Shown one piece after another: positions 35,749-44,278 of a stretch of 44,881 nt of DNA. The DNA comes from Magnetococcales bacterium WMHbinv6 (lineage in GTDB: Bacteria; Pseudomonadota; Magnetococcia; Magnetococcales; Magnetaquicoccaceae): the NCBI GenBank assembly GCA_002753135.1, contig PDZV01000035.1, forward strand, positions 1 through 44,881, in the 5' to 3' direction. Made by a program: the position numbers and the translations under genes. Position 1 is the first letter of the stretch; each line of letters starts with the position of its first letter. Under the pieces are notes generated by a model. The model had not been told where the DNA came from, searched no databases, and worked only from the letters and a program-made list of their open reading frames with translations.

Positions 35749-36804
35749 ATGGATAGCAATACCATTTACATGCTGATGTGGAGCACGATCATTATCGTGT
35801 TGATCTTCGATTTTACCAACGGCTTTCACGATGCCTCCAACATTACCGGTACCATCATCGCCTCACGGGCCATGACACCGATTCAGGCCTCCATCCTGAC
35901 AGGCGTTTTCCACTTCATCGGCCCGATGCTGGGCGGTGTGGCGGTCGCCAACACCATCGGCGGCTTCGTCAAGATTGACGATCTGCCGAAACTGATGTCA
36001 CTGAGCATCGTCCTGTGCGGTATTTGCGGTTCCATCTTCTGGAACCTGTTGACCTGGTTTTTCGGCCTACCCTCCTCTTCGTCGCACGCCCTGGTGGGTG
36101 GTGTGGCCGGTGCCGTCCTGTTCGCCGCCGGTGCCGATCACGTCAACTGGGGTTTCCAGGTCTTTGTGGAAAAAGGTAAAATGTCCGGGGTAACCAAGGT
36201 GCTGCTCTCCTTGTTTATTTCGCCGGTACTCGGTTTTATCGTTGCCTATATTCTGCAGAAAATCGTCCGTCGCCTGACCAACGCCGCCAAACCCTCCATC
36301 GACCGCTTTTTCAAAGGCAGTCAATACATCAGTGCCGCCGCGCTCTCCTTCTCGCACGGCACCAACGATGCGCAGAAAAGCATGGGCATCATCGCCCTGG
36401 CCCTCTTTCTGGGTGGCAACATCGATAAATTTTTTGTCCCCTACTGGGTCATCGTTGTCTGTGCCGGCATCATCACCATGGGCAACATGATGGGCGGTTG
36501 GCGTATCGCCCGCACCGTCGGTTTCGGTATCTATCGGGTGCGCGCCATCCACTCTTTCAACTCGCAACTGACCTCCTCTGCCGTCATCTTTGGCGCAGCA
36601 CTGGTCGGTGCCCCGGTCTCTACCACCCATGTGGCCAGCTCTTCCATCATGGGCGTTGGTTCCGCCGACCGGCCAAAAGCGGTAAAATGGCGTAAAGGAA
36701 AAGAGATTCTGGCAACCTGGCTGCTGACCATGCCCGGCTCCGGCCTGGTCGGTGGTGTGACGTACCTGCTGGCCCATCTGCTGTTCAACGTTGGGGCCAG
36801 ATAG
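35749..36804 (+). CDS. Inorganic phosphate transporter, Pit family
   Basis: This 351-aa inner-membrane protein has about ten hydrophobic helices and both PiT signature repeats: DFTNGFHDASN near the N-terminus and GTNDAQKSMGI in the second half. Pit proteins import metal-phosphate with protons. ATG 35749 lies about 16 bases after AGGAGG (35727-35732), long but usable. DUF47 follows within 80 bases on the same strand, the usual partner. The regulator PhoB-like gene lies after a terminator. Expected when phosphate is not limiting. Confidence 0.94.
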   Translation: MDSNTIYMLMWSTIIIVLIFDFTNGFHDASNITGTIIASRAMTPIQASILTGVFHFIGPMLGGVAVANTIGGFVKIDDLPKLMSLSIVLCGICGSIFWNLLTWFFGLPSSSSHALVGGVAGAVLFAAGADHVNWGFQVFVEKGKMSGVTKVLLSLFISPVLGFIVAYILQKIVRRLTNAAKPSIDRFFKGSQYISAAALSFSHGTNDAQKSMGIIALALFLGGNIDKFFVPYWVIVVCAGIITMGNMMGGWRIARTVGFGIYRVRAIHSFNSQLTSSAVIFGAALVGAPVSTTHVASSSIMGVGSADRPKAVKWRKGKEILATWLLTMPGSGLVGGVTYLLAHLLFNVGAR

Positions 36805-36881
36805 TAACTGAAGCGCTCATTGCGCTTGACATGTAACGCATATACATACACTTCAAATTTGGCATTGATAGGAGAATATAC

Positions 36882-37577
36882 ATGGGTGGATCCAATCCCG
36901 TCGTCGGTGGTTTGTTGGATAACATTTTTCCCCGCGTCCCACCGTTTTTTCGTTACCTGCACGAGCAGTCGGAACTGCTCGTCAAAACCTTCAGCGCCCT
37001 GGTCATCTATATGGAAAAGGGTGAACACAGCCGCGCCGAAGAGATCGTCAGCGTTGAACAACAATCCGAAGATATGAAGGAAAGATTGCTGATTATCCTG
37101 AATAACGCCTTCTCCACCCCCATGGATCGGGAAGATGTGTTCCGCTGCATCACCTCCATCCATTCGCCGATCTGGTCGGCACGCATCGCCGTGGAAGAGA
37201 TGGAGTCCCTGGGCATTGGCGTCGACAACTTTGCCCTGGAAATGGCCACCACCCTGCGGGAGGCGGTCATCTCTCTGCAGCGGGGTTACGAAAAGCTGGA
37301 ACGCAATCCCGCGACCGCCGACGGTGAGGCCATCTCCGCCTCCAAAGTCCATCTGAGCATCGACAAAACCTATCGTCGGGCACTCGCATCGCTCTACAAC
37401 ATCGACCACGCACTGGCTGCGCTGCAAAGCGATGCCCCCGGTGCCAAGGAAGAGGCGATGAAAAAGGTAGTGGACATTCTCAAACGGCGCGAGTTGTATC
37501 GTCACATTCACATGTGCGGTCGCCAAGTGGCCGATGCCGGTACCGTGCTGCACGGCATTGTCGTGCAATTGAGTTAG
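36882..37577 (+). CDS. DUF47 / PhoU-like protein (TIGR00153)
   Basis: This 231-aa cytoplasmic all-helical protein has the PhoU-like DUF47 pattern: FFRYLHEQSELLVKTFSALV, EDMKERLLIILNNAFSTPMDREDVF (metal-binding acidic residues E and D) and DILKRRELYRHIHMCGRQVADAG. Family members sit beside pit genes and are thought to regulate the transporter. It shares a transcript with Pit and ends in a strong terminator. Confidence 0.92.
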   Translation: MGGSNPVVGGLLDNIFPRVPPFFRYLHEQSELLVKTFSALVIYMEKGEHSRAEEIVSVEQQSEDMKERLLIILNNAFSTPMDREDVFRCITSIHSPIWSARIAVEEMESLGIGVDNFALEMATTLREAVISLQRGYEKLERNPATADGEAISASKVHLSIDKTYRRALASLYNIDHALAALQSDAPGAKEEAMKKVVDILKRRELYRHIHMCGRQVADAGTVLHGIVVQLS

Positions 37578-37590
37578 TCCCTTCTGTCCT

Positions 37591-37629
37591 GCCGGTGCTG
37601 CCTGTAATCAGGGGCAGCACCGGCTTTTT
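37591..37629 (+). terminator. Strong Rho-independent terminator after DUF47
   Basis: GCCGGTGCTGCC (37591-37602) and GGCAGCACCGGC (37613-37624) form a perfect 12-bp GC-rich stem around a 10-base loop, followed by TTTTT (37625-37629). It separates Pit/DUF47 from the regulator gene at 37656. Confidence 0.92.
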
Positions 37630-37655
37630 CCCGCCATTCACCCACCCAGCCTGCA

Positions 37656-38381
37656 ATGACCAACATTCTCATTATCGATGACGAACCGGATCTTCTGACC
37701 GTCCTGGAATATAATCTGCGCCGCGAAGGGTACCAAACCCAGGCCTTTCGCAATGGTGAAGAGGGACTGCAATGGGCCTTGCAACAAGAGACGCCCGATC
37801 TGGCTTTGTTGGATGTCATTCTGCCCGGCATCTCTGGAGTAGAGGTCTGCTACCGCCTGCGGGCCAACGACAAAACCCGTCATATGCCGATTGTCTTTCT
37901 CAGCGCCAAAGGCAATGAAATCGATCGGGTGATCGGCTTTGAGCTGGGTGCCGACGACTATATCGTCAAACCGTTCAACATCCGTGAATTGTTGCTGCGT
38001 ATCCGCGCCATCCTGCGCCGAGGCACAGAGACCACGGCCCCCCCATCCGATCAATCCATTCTGGTCTGCGGGGAGATTCGACTGGAAAAAAAGGGGCGTC
38101 AACTGCGGGTGAACAACCAGGAAGTGCCTTTGACCACCATCGAATTCAATCTGCTGGCCGCCCTTTTGAGCCGTCAGGGATATATTTTGTCCAGAGAAGA
38201 GTTATTGCACGAGGCTTGGGGAGAACAGGTCACGGTCCATGTACGGACTGTGGATGTCAACATCAAACGTCTGCGGGAAAAGCTGGGGCAAGCGGGCTAC
38301 CGCCTGGAAACCATCCGTGGCATCGGCTACCGCATGCGCTGTGACGCCCTCCCAGCCACAGCGCATACGCAGACCGCATAG
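37656..38381 (+). CDS. PhoB-like OmpR-family response regulator (second)
   Basis: This 241-aa regulator has a receiver (IDDEPD, phospho-acceptor Asp in LALLDVILPGISG, Lys in YIVKPF) and a winged-helix output (LTTIEFNLLAALLSRQGYILSREELL, RTVDVNIKRLREKL, IRGIGYRM). It is clearly a paralogue of the regulator at 30435 (similar linkers RELLLRIRAILRR). No kinase lies next to it. Since it follows Pit and DUF47 it may be the true PhoB, but the terminator before it indicates its own promoter. Confidence 0.9.
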   Translation: MTNILIIDDEPDLLTVLEYNLRREGYQTQAFRNGEEGLQWALQQETPDLALLDVILPGISGVEVCYRLRANDKTRHMPIVFLSAKGNEIDRVIGFELGADDYIVKPFNIRELLLRIRAILRRGTETTAPPSDQSILVCGEIRLEKKGRQLRVNNQEVPLTTIEFNLLAALLSRQGYILSREELLHEAWGEQVTVHVRTVDVNIKRLREKLGQAGYRLETIRGIGYRMRCDALPATAHTQTA

Positions 38382-38406
38382 ATCCATTCATCAGAGAACA
38401 GATGCC

Positions 38407-39162
38407 CTAGCGCACCATCACCAGTCGCAGACCAACATTGCTGAACTGGCTGTCCGGGGCCAGATTGAAACGGTAGGCGGAACGGATCCGACCTTCGGCA
38501 TTATTCCAACTGCCACCCCGCAAGACCCGCGTACTCCCTTCTTTCGGCCCCGAGGGATCCAATACCGGCGAGTCGTCATAGTAACGGGCACCGTAATAAT
38601 CCTGGCACCACTCATGCACATTGCCCAGCATGTCGTGCAACCCCCAACCGTTTGGCTTCAACCGTCCGACGCTGCGCACGCTCTTGACCCCGTTTTCCGG
38701 ACCGCCACACCAGGCATACTGGGCAATCTCCTCTGCCCCATCTCCCCAATGACGGTTGGTGACCGTAGCAGCACGCGCCGCATACTCCCACTCCGCCTCG
38801 CTGGGCAAACGATAGGACTGGCATTTTTCCAGCTCATTCAAGGCCTGAACAAAGGCTTGCGCATCCTCCCAACTGATCCGCTCCACCGGCAAGGTGCGCC
38901 CTTTGGCCGCGCTGGGATTGCTGCCCATCACCGTCACCCATTGCTGCTGTGTGACCGGATATTTACCCAGCAAAAAGGGTTTGCTGATGGTGACCGTATG
39001 TTGTGGCAACTCATCACCCGCCGCCATGCCATCAAAATGGAGATCGGCACCCATCAAAAACGATCCAGCAGCAATCGGCACAAACTCCATGCCGATACTG
39101 TTGGTAAAAGGTTTATTCATCTCAGCCGGTTTGACATTTCCCATCGGCGTTTTTGCTCGCAT
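38407..39162 (-). CDS. SUMF1/FGE-sulfatase-fold protein (second)
   Basis: This 251-aa protein is a single SUMF1 domain with SFLMG, VTQQQWVTVMG, RISWEDAQAFVQAL, RLPSEAEWEYAARA, GLHDMLGNVHEWCQDYY and LRGGSWNN. The catalytic Cys after RGGS of true FGE is absent (RGGSWNNAEGRIRSAY), so another ligand-binding or iron-dependent role is likely. ATG 39162 has GAGGAG about ten bases before. The last gene in a minus-strand group Sel1, DUF3467, CheX, SUMF1. No signal peptide. Confidence 0.85.
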   Translation of the reverse strand: MRAKTPMGNVKPAEMNKPFTNSIGMEFVPIAAGSFLMGADLHFDGMAAGDELPQHTVTISKPFLLGKYPVTQQQWVTVMGSNPSAAKGRTLPVERISWEDAQAFVQALNELEKCQSYRLPSEAEWEYAARAATVTNRHWGDGAEEIAQYAWCGGPENGVKSVRSVGRLKPNGWGLHDMLGNVHEWCQDYYGARYYDDSPVLDPSGPKEGSTRVLRGGSWNNAEGRIRSAYRFNLAPDSQFSNVGLRLVMVR

Positions 39163-39314
39163 GATCCATCTTCTCCTCTGTCCAATCGCGGAAAATTTTG
39201 TCTCACACCTGCCTGCCACTCTTTTCATCGCTGGCAAACAGGCTTCAATCCAGAAAGCAAAACAACATCAACAACCTGTTAATATAATCGTCTTACGACT
39301 TTATCAACAGTTTG

Positions 39315-39821
39315 TCAACCCCCCGCCCAGAAGAAAAATTCGACATAAAACGGACCACTGCCTGTCTTGAAATATTGTTTGATGCTGTCAAAATTGGATT
39401 TGTACTGCATGCGATAATCCTTGCCAGCGATCAAGGTAGGCGGTGTCAGTTGTATTGCGCTGAACCGTTTGGAGAGTCTGGTCTGTACCCCACCGGCAAT
39501 CATATTGCCCAACTCACCAAAACCATCACCCGCTTCACCAAAGAGGGTGTCATACATTTCTCCCGAAAAATTGCCCGCCAGCAGCAGTGCCAGATGTAAC
39601 GGTGAAGCCAAATGGATTCCACCGTGAATACCCCCGGAAAAGTTGATCACCACCGTCACCTCAGTCTCCGGCGGACGATATTCATCATCCTCCCGTTTCA
39701 TCACCAACGGACCGGGTGAAAAGTCAACCGACAAGAAGGTGGAAAATACTTCCTGCACCGATTCCTTGATCAAATCGGCAAACTCTTTTTTGATCGTTAC
39801 ACTGGACAAATCCACTTTCAT
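39315..39821 (-). CDS. CheX-like chemotaxis phosphatase
   Basis: The 168-aa protein has the CheC/CheX/FliY pattern: an N-terminal helix (FADLIKESVQEVFSTFL), VTVVINFSGGIHGGIHL, DTLFGEAGDGFGELGNMIAGG with the E-x2-N catalytic pair of CheX, and a final basic segment with IAGKDYRMQY. CheX dephosphorylates CheY-P. ATG 39821 is chosen to match the N-terminal helix; the ORF extends to 39902. It lies upstream of the second SUMF1 gene. The only chemoreceptor in the window is at 4920, so no direct pairing is implied. Confidence 0.82.
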   Translation of the reverse strand: MKVDLSSVTIKKEFADLIKESVQEVFSTFLSVDFSPGPLVMKREDDEYRPPETEVTVVINFSGGIHGGIHLASPLHLALLLAGNFSGEMYDTLFGEAGDGFGELGNMIAGGVQTRLSKRFSAIQLTPPTLIAGKDYRMQYKSNFDSIKQYFKTGSGPFYVEFFFWAGG

Positions 39822-40011
39822 GCCCTGCTTACTCCTGCGGTCAGAGAAATCGGTTGCGTACACCTTTCCATAACGGCACCATAGTAACAAACGGTACACC
39901 ACTCTGTAAAAGAGAAAAAACCATTACCATCAACAGATAGCCGCTTGCATATGAACGAAAGTCACCCTTGCTGGCAAGCAAAGAGAGGCCGTTTGGCAAC
40001 AAACTGACGGA

Positions 40012-40314
40012 TCAGAGCTTCAAGGTGCCGAAACGCTCTTCGTACTGCCGGATCGCCATATCCAACATCACCTGCAACCGTTTGGCCGCATAGGGATTCA
40101 TCACCACCCGGTTGGTCAAATTGACTTTGACCTCTTTTTGTCCTGATTGCCATGCCTGGTTGGAACCAAACAGAATCATGATCTCTTCCCTCGTACCCAA
40201 CACATTGCATACGTTGGCAAAAGAGGTCTGCATGTGTGCATCGTCCCAGACAATTTTGGGATCATCTTCCGCACCATCACGACGGGTTACCACCGGCTCA
40301 CTCTCGTTAACCAT
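40012..40314 (-). CDS. DUF3467-like small protein
   Basis: This 100-aa protein shows the DUF3467 pattern: TSFANVCNVLGTREEIMILFG, VNLTNRVVMNPYAAKRLQVML and IRQYEERFG. The family is soluble, of unknown function and common near DNA or stress genes. ATG 40314 follows AGGATTGATG; the ORF has no better upstream start. It lies in the Sel1 to SUMF1 group. Confidence 0.75.
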   Translation of the reverse strand: MVNESEPVVTRRDGAEDDPKIVWDDAHMQTSFANVCNVLGTREEIMILFGSNQAWQSGQKEVKVNLTNRVVMNPYAAKRLQVMLDMAIRQYEERFGTLKL

Positions 40315-40437
40315 ATCATCAATCCTCGCAATAAAAATCTTTCGGTTGTTCCGCATACCATGCAGAATACATTCCTGAATGGTACAATCAAGTATTACTG
40401 TATTTTCGCCAAACAGCAATCTTTGGCTTTATAATTT

Positions 40438-41505
40438 TTAACGCCAAAATGAGGCCAAGACCGGATCCGGCACACGTGGTCGCCAGAGTTTGCCCTTTTG
40501 ACGCAGTGCGTTGCGCTGTTCCTCAGGCAAGCGGCTCGCCAACGACTCAAACAGACGATTGGCCTCCTGATCGCCGCTCACCGCAGCAATCGCCAGCCAG
40601 GTGCAGGCGGGCACCAGCAACGATGCGTCGGCAGCAAGTTGCAACGCCCACCCTTTTTGTGCCGCCGGGTAGCCTTGTTCTGCCGCTGCACGCAGCCAGG
40701 TCAACCCCTGCAGACGCTGCCGCACCTCCTCCTTCTTTGCCAGCAGAATGGTGGCCAAGTTATACTGGGCTACCGGATACCCCTTCTCCGCCGCCAGGCG
40801 AAACCAGTATATCGCCTCCTGGTGACTGGCGGCAACACCCTGTCCCTGATAATACATCACACCCAGATTGTGCTGGGCAACCCGATCGCCCTGTTGCGCC
40901 GCCCGGCGCAACCAGTGCATCGCCCGGCGATGATCGACGGCACCTGCCTGCCCCTGGTAATAGTTCACCGCCAACTGATATTGCGCCACAGCATGGCCCC
41001 GCTCCGCTGCATGACGAAACCAGCCAAACGCCTCCTTCGGCTTGACCGGCACACCGATACCCCGCTGAAAAGAGAGGGCCAAATTATAATAATCGGCTGC
41101 TTCCAACAGTGTTTCGCTGTTTGTGGCTCGATCGGCTTCACTGCTGCCCCCCAATAAGCTGACCAGCACCTGCCCGCTCAGATCACCCTTTGCCGCCGCT
41201 CGCTGCAGCCACAACAAACCCTGTTTTTCATCCTTCGGATTGCCCAGACCAAGCCAGCGCATCAAGCCGAACTGCGTCTCTGCCACCGCATCCCCCCGCT
41301 CGGCAGCCAGCGCAAACCAAAAATAGGCCTTGGCCTCGTTTCTGGGCAGATCACTGCCCTGCAGATAACGCAACCCCATGGCGGTCTGCGCCTGTACGTT
41401 GCCCGCCACGGCCAGGGCACGCAAGGCATCACTTTCCATCTCGCCACACCAGCCGCTGCTCAACCACAAAGCCAGCGGAATGATCCCCCACCACACCCTT
41501 TTCAA
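40438..41505 (-). CDS. Sel1-repeat (TPR-like) protein, secreted
   Basis: This protein has about seven Sel1-like repeats of 36 residues (AKAYFWFALAAERGDAVAET, AFGWFRHAAERGHAVAQYQL, AMHWLRRAAQQGDRVAQHNL, AIYWFRLAAEKGYPVAQYNL). The N-terminus is a signal peptide (LKRVWWGIIPLALWLSSGWC) when started at TTG 41505; an upstream ATG at 41652 would add an unlikely hydrophobic segment. Sel1 proteins act as protein-binding scaffolds, often in the periplasm. Divergent from PPK2. Start is uncertain. Confidence 0.75.
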   Translation of the reverse strand: MKRVWWGIIPLALWLSSGWCGEMESDALRALAVAGNVQAQTAMGLRYLQGSDLPRNEAKAYFWFALAAERGDAVAETQFGLMRWLGLGNPKDEKQGLLWLQRAAAKGDLSGQVLVSLLGGSSEADRATNSETLLEAADYYNLALSFQRGIGVPVKPKEAFGWFRHAAERGHAVAQYQLAVNYYQGQAGAVDHRRAMHWLRRAAQQGDRVAQHNLGVMYYQGQGVAASHQEAIYWFRLAAEKGYPVAQYNLATILLAKKEEVRQRLQGLTWLRAAAEQGYPAAQKGWALQLAADASLLVPACTWLAIAAVSGDQEANRLFESLASRLPEEQRNALRQKGKLWRPRVPDPVLASFWR

Positions 41506-41672
41506 GCTGCCGCACACCCCCCCCGACAAAAAAAATGCACTCAAACTCTCTCCGCAGAGCAAAACATGCAAGAAGAAACTTGAATGATACTGAACTCCCA
41601 GCCAGAATAGAGGGCTGTTGCCATCTCGGCTTATATGCATTTTGGCTCCCAATCACTTAAGAAAGGCTGGAT

Positions 41673-42514
41673 ATGTCCAATAACGATAAGAATTCCAATA
41701 CCCCCACTCTGGGCAAGGCACCGAAAAAACCTTTCGAGGAGCTGGTCCGGGGACGGGAAAAAGAGATCACCCGCCTGCTGGCAGAACAGGATTATCTGAA
41801 CATTATCACCCCGCTGCAACAGGAACTGGTCAAATTGCAGCAGTGGGTCGTCGCCAATAAACTGAAAATCGTCATCCTCTTTGAAGGTCGTGACGCCGCC
41901 GGCAAAGGGGGAACCATCAAGCGGTTCATGGAGTATCTGAGCCCCCGCGTCTGCCGCATCGTTGCCCTGGAAAAACCGACCGACCAGGAGAGAACGCAAT
42001 GGTATTTTCAACGCTATATTAAACAATTGCCCCATGGTGGCGAAATCATCTTTTTTGACCGCAGCTGGTACAACCGGCCCGGCGTGGAAACCGTCATGGG
42101 CTTCTGCACCCCGGAGCAGACCGAGGTATTTTATCGCCAACTGCCGAAAGTGGAAGAGATGTTGATCGAATCCGGCGTCAACCTGATCAAATTTTGGTTC
42201 TCGGTCGATCGCAGCTCCCAGGAAGAACGCTTCTCCTCCCGTGAGACCAATCCGCTGAAAATCTGGAAGCTCAGCCCGGTCGATAAAGAGGCGCAAGCCA
42301 AATGGGATGATTATTCCAAAGCCCGCGATGTGATGTTGAAAAAAACCAACCTGAAATTTGCCCCGTCGTGCGTTCCGACAACAAAAAGCTGGCCCGCATC
42401 AATGCCATCCGTCACGTGTTGAGCCGCTTCGATTATGAGGGCAAAAACAACTCCCTGTTGAAGCTGGATCCGGGCATCATCACGCCGGTTTCTGAAGAGA
42501 TCGGGCGTTCCTGA
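41673..42514 (+). pseudogene. ppk2: Polyphosphate kinase 2, frameshifted near the C-terminus
   Basis: PPK2 uses polyphosphate to make nucleoside triphosphates or the reverse. Frame one runs 41673-42422 and holds the Walker-like GRDAAGKGGTIKR, DRSWYNRPGVE, and WDDYSKARDVML. At about 42362-42370 it leaves the family sequence: the correct frame continues VVRSDNKKLARINAIRHVLS to a stop at 42512-42514. The family's invariant APW...VV region has lost its Trp. A 7-base deletion between CCGT repeats would explain it. It may be a sequencing error or a real inactivation. ATG 41673 follows AAAGG. Confidence 0.85.
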
Positions 42515-42566
42515 GCCTGTTGTGCTGAAACCCTCGACCGTACCGCAGGAATAAGGAGTCGTTGCC

Positions 42567-43301
42567 ATGTCATCCGCCCCGGAACCACTCCCCCCGGACT
42601 CTATCCAGGCAACCAGCTGGCACTGCCCGATTACCGGCATGCCGTTTGTCTGGATACCGGGGGGCACGTTCCGGATGGGCGATGACAGCATGGAAGCCCG
42701 CAACCACGAGCAACCCGCCCATGAAGTGCAACTGAACGGCTTCTGGCTTGGCAAATTTCCGGTCACCCAGGGCCAGTGGCAACAGGTCATGGGCAACAAT
42801 CTGGCCCACTTCAAACGGGGGCCAGAGTATCCGATGGAATCGATCTCCTGGCATGACACCCAGGAGTTCATCCAGACGCTCAACCGCTTGGGGGAGGCCC
42901 GCTTTCGTCTGCCCAGCGAAGCCGAATGGGAGTATGCCGCCCGTTCCGGCGGTTTGCCGCAACGCTACAGTGGCGGCGAACAGGCGGATGAACAGGGCTG
43001 GCATAGCGAAAACAGTGAAGGGGCATCCCATCCGGTCGGCCAAAAAGCGGCCAACGGTCTGGGGCTGCATGACATGAGCGGCAATGTCTGGGAGTGGGTT
43101 GCCGACTGGTATGATCCGGCCTATTACGCCGAATCGGCCCGCGACAATCCACCGGGACCGGACAAAGGCATCCATCGCGTCAAACGGGGCGGCAGTTGGC
43201 AAAGCGCCCCCACCCTGACCCGCACCACCTTCCGCTTCGACAGCGATCCCAGCGGCTGGTACGAAGATTTGGGCTTTCGTCTGCTGCGGGAAGCGGACTG
43301 A
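42567..43301 (+). CDS. SUMF1/FGE-sulfatase-fold protein (third)
   Basis: This 244-aa SUMF1 protein shows GTFRMG, VTQGQWQQVMG, RLPSEAEWEYAARSGG, GLHDMSGNVWEWVADW, RGGSWQS and GFRLLREAD. It lacks the FGE Cys pair after RGGS. It is closest to the module at 8981 (shared EVxLNGFWLGK, GQWQQVMGNN, HPVGQKxANGLGL). ATG 42567 has AAGGAG at good spacing. The HEPN gene overlaps its stop region by sharing the same transcript. Confidence 0.88.
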   Translation: MSSAPEPLPPDSIQATSWHCPITGMPFVWIPGGTFRMGDDSMEARNHEQPAHEVQLNGFWLGKFPVTQGQWQQVMGNNLAHFKRGPEYPMESISWHDTQEFIQTLNRLGEARFRLPSEAEWEYAARSGGLPQRYSGGEQADEQGWHSENSEGASHPVGQKAANGLGLHDMSGNVWEWVADWYDPAYYAESARDNPPGPDKGIHRVKRGGSWQSAPTLTRTTFRFDSDPSGWYEDLGFRLLREAD

Positions 43302-43307
43302 TTGGTC

Positions 43308-43745
43308 GTGGCACTGAATTTCACCGCCCTGGCCCGCTCCATCCAAACCCTGGAAGCCTCTCTGAACCACCTGGAACAGACAGAAGGCCAACAGCTGCTT
43401 TATGAAGTTTTCCGTAACGCTGTCAGCAAAGGATTTGAATTGACCCTGGAGAGTTCCGGTACTGCCTTGCGCAAGGTGTTGCGGGAGTATCACGGTGATC
43501 CAGGCGTGGTCAACCGATTGGTCTTCAAAGATCTGTTTCGCCACGCCGCCCGTCACGAGCTGTTGTCGCCGGAAGCGGTGCAACGCTGGCTCCTCTATCG
43601 CGATCTGCGCAACGATACCGCGCATCAATACGGTGAAGCCTTGGCCAAGCAAACCCTGGCACAGATGCATGCCTTTATTGCCGACGCCAAGGCGCTTCAT
43701 CTCGCTTTGGAGAGCCAGCATGGCGACACCCCCCCTGCCACTTGA
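43308..43745 (+). CDS. HEPN-domain nucleotidyltransferase substrate-binding protein (HI0074-like)
   Basis: This 145-aa all-helical protein has the HEPN active-site-like motif R101-N-D-T-A-H106, in a helix followed by Tyr, as in NTase substrate-binding partners (PF08780). Such proteins usually pair with a minimal nucleotidyltransferase as a toxin-antitoxin unit. No MNT gene is found on either side; downstream is the Mu-like remnant. GTG 43308 is the preferred start; TTG 43302 overlaps. It starts seven bases after the SUMF1 stop. Could be an RNase toxin or a silenced orphan. Confidence 0.8.
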   Translation: MALNFTALARSIQTLEASLNHLEQTEGQQLLYEVFRNAVSKGFELTLESSGTALRKVLREYHGDPGVVNRLVFKDLFRHAARHELLSPEAVQRWLLYRDLRNDTAHQYGEALAKQTLAQMHAFIADAKALHLALESQHGDTPPAT

Positions 43746-43773
43746 TCTGTGCAACCACAGCAATTGGCTGAGT

Positions 43774-44008
43774 TGTTGTAAAACGACATCTGTATTGATA
43801 ACGATCCACACTTCTATTGATAATAAAAATCGCTGATCCGCCGTTTTCGCCCCAAAAAGTGACGCTTCTATTGAGAATGAAACTCTCAACCCCCGCAAAA
43901 AATGACGCCTGTATTGATAATAAAATGCCCTGATCGGCCACGAAACGCCCAAAAAAGTGACGGCTGTTGTAAAACGACATCTGTATTGATAACGATCCAC
44001 ACTTCTAT
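43774..44008 (+). repeat. Array of about six transposase-end-like repeats with a 44-bp perfect direct repeat
   Basis: A 44-bp sequence occurs exactly at 43774-43817 and 43965-44008. Within the array a roughly 22-bp unit recurs: GACATCTGTATTGATAACGA (43785), CACTTCTATTGATAATAAA (43808), GACGCTTCTATTGAGAATGA (43861), GACGCCTGTATTGATAATAA (43904), GACATCTGTATTGATAACGA (43976) and a partial last copy. A spacer motif CCCAAAAAAGTGACG also repeats. It lies beside a MuA-type DNA-binding domain, so multiple transposase-binding sites are the best explanation. Confidence 0.7.
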
Positions 44009-44057
44009 AGCAATCAGCGTCGGCAGCGTCGGTGAGTTGTCCGGAATTTCCGGACAA

Positions 44058-44278
44058 CTGCCTGTCTCCTGGCGCTCCTGTAGCGCCTGGCGGGCTGCCA
44101 GGGGCAGCAGGCCGGTGTGATACTCATACCCTTTGCCGCTGCGCTTTTTGCGCTTGAGCAGATCCAGCCGCTCGGCCAGCAGACGGACGCCGCGTTCCGA
44201 TTGCGGCATCTCCGGCAACCCGGCCAGTTCCGCCGCCGTCGCCCAGATGGTCTGCTCTGTGAGGGTTGTCTCGCTCAT
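44058..44278 (-). pseudogene. N-terminal fragment of a MuA-type transposase
   Basis: About 73 residues match the Mu transposase N-terminal DNA-binding domain (PF02316): IWATAAELAGLPEMPQSERGV, RLLAERLDLLKRKKRSG, KGYEYHTGLLPLAARQAL. MuA begins with the same W-x-x-x-x-x-A-x-LPGLP and late YNxxSLPxEA pattern. The frame then runs into the repeat array, where the translation is meaningless, so the DDE catalytic domain is lost. ATG 44278. The remnant marks a deleted Mu-like transposon or phage. Confidence 0.82.

Noticed and set aside
35420-35776. 118-codon plus-strand ORF before Pit
   Set aside because: No ribosome-binding site, no domain, overlaps the Pit start in another frame.
43774-44008. CRISPR array
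   Set aside because: Repeat units are degenerate, unevenly spaced, and lack unique spacers of constant length; no cas gene is nearby.
42570-44057. 495-codon minus-strand frame
   Set aside because: Runs through the repeat array and antisense to SUMF1 and HEPN genes; the translation is low-complexity repeat sequence.
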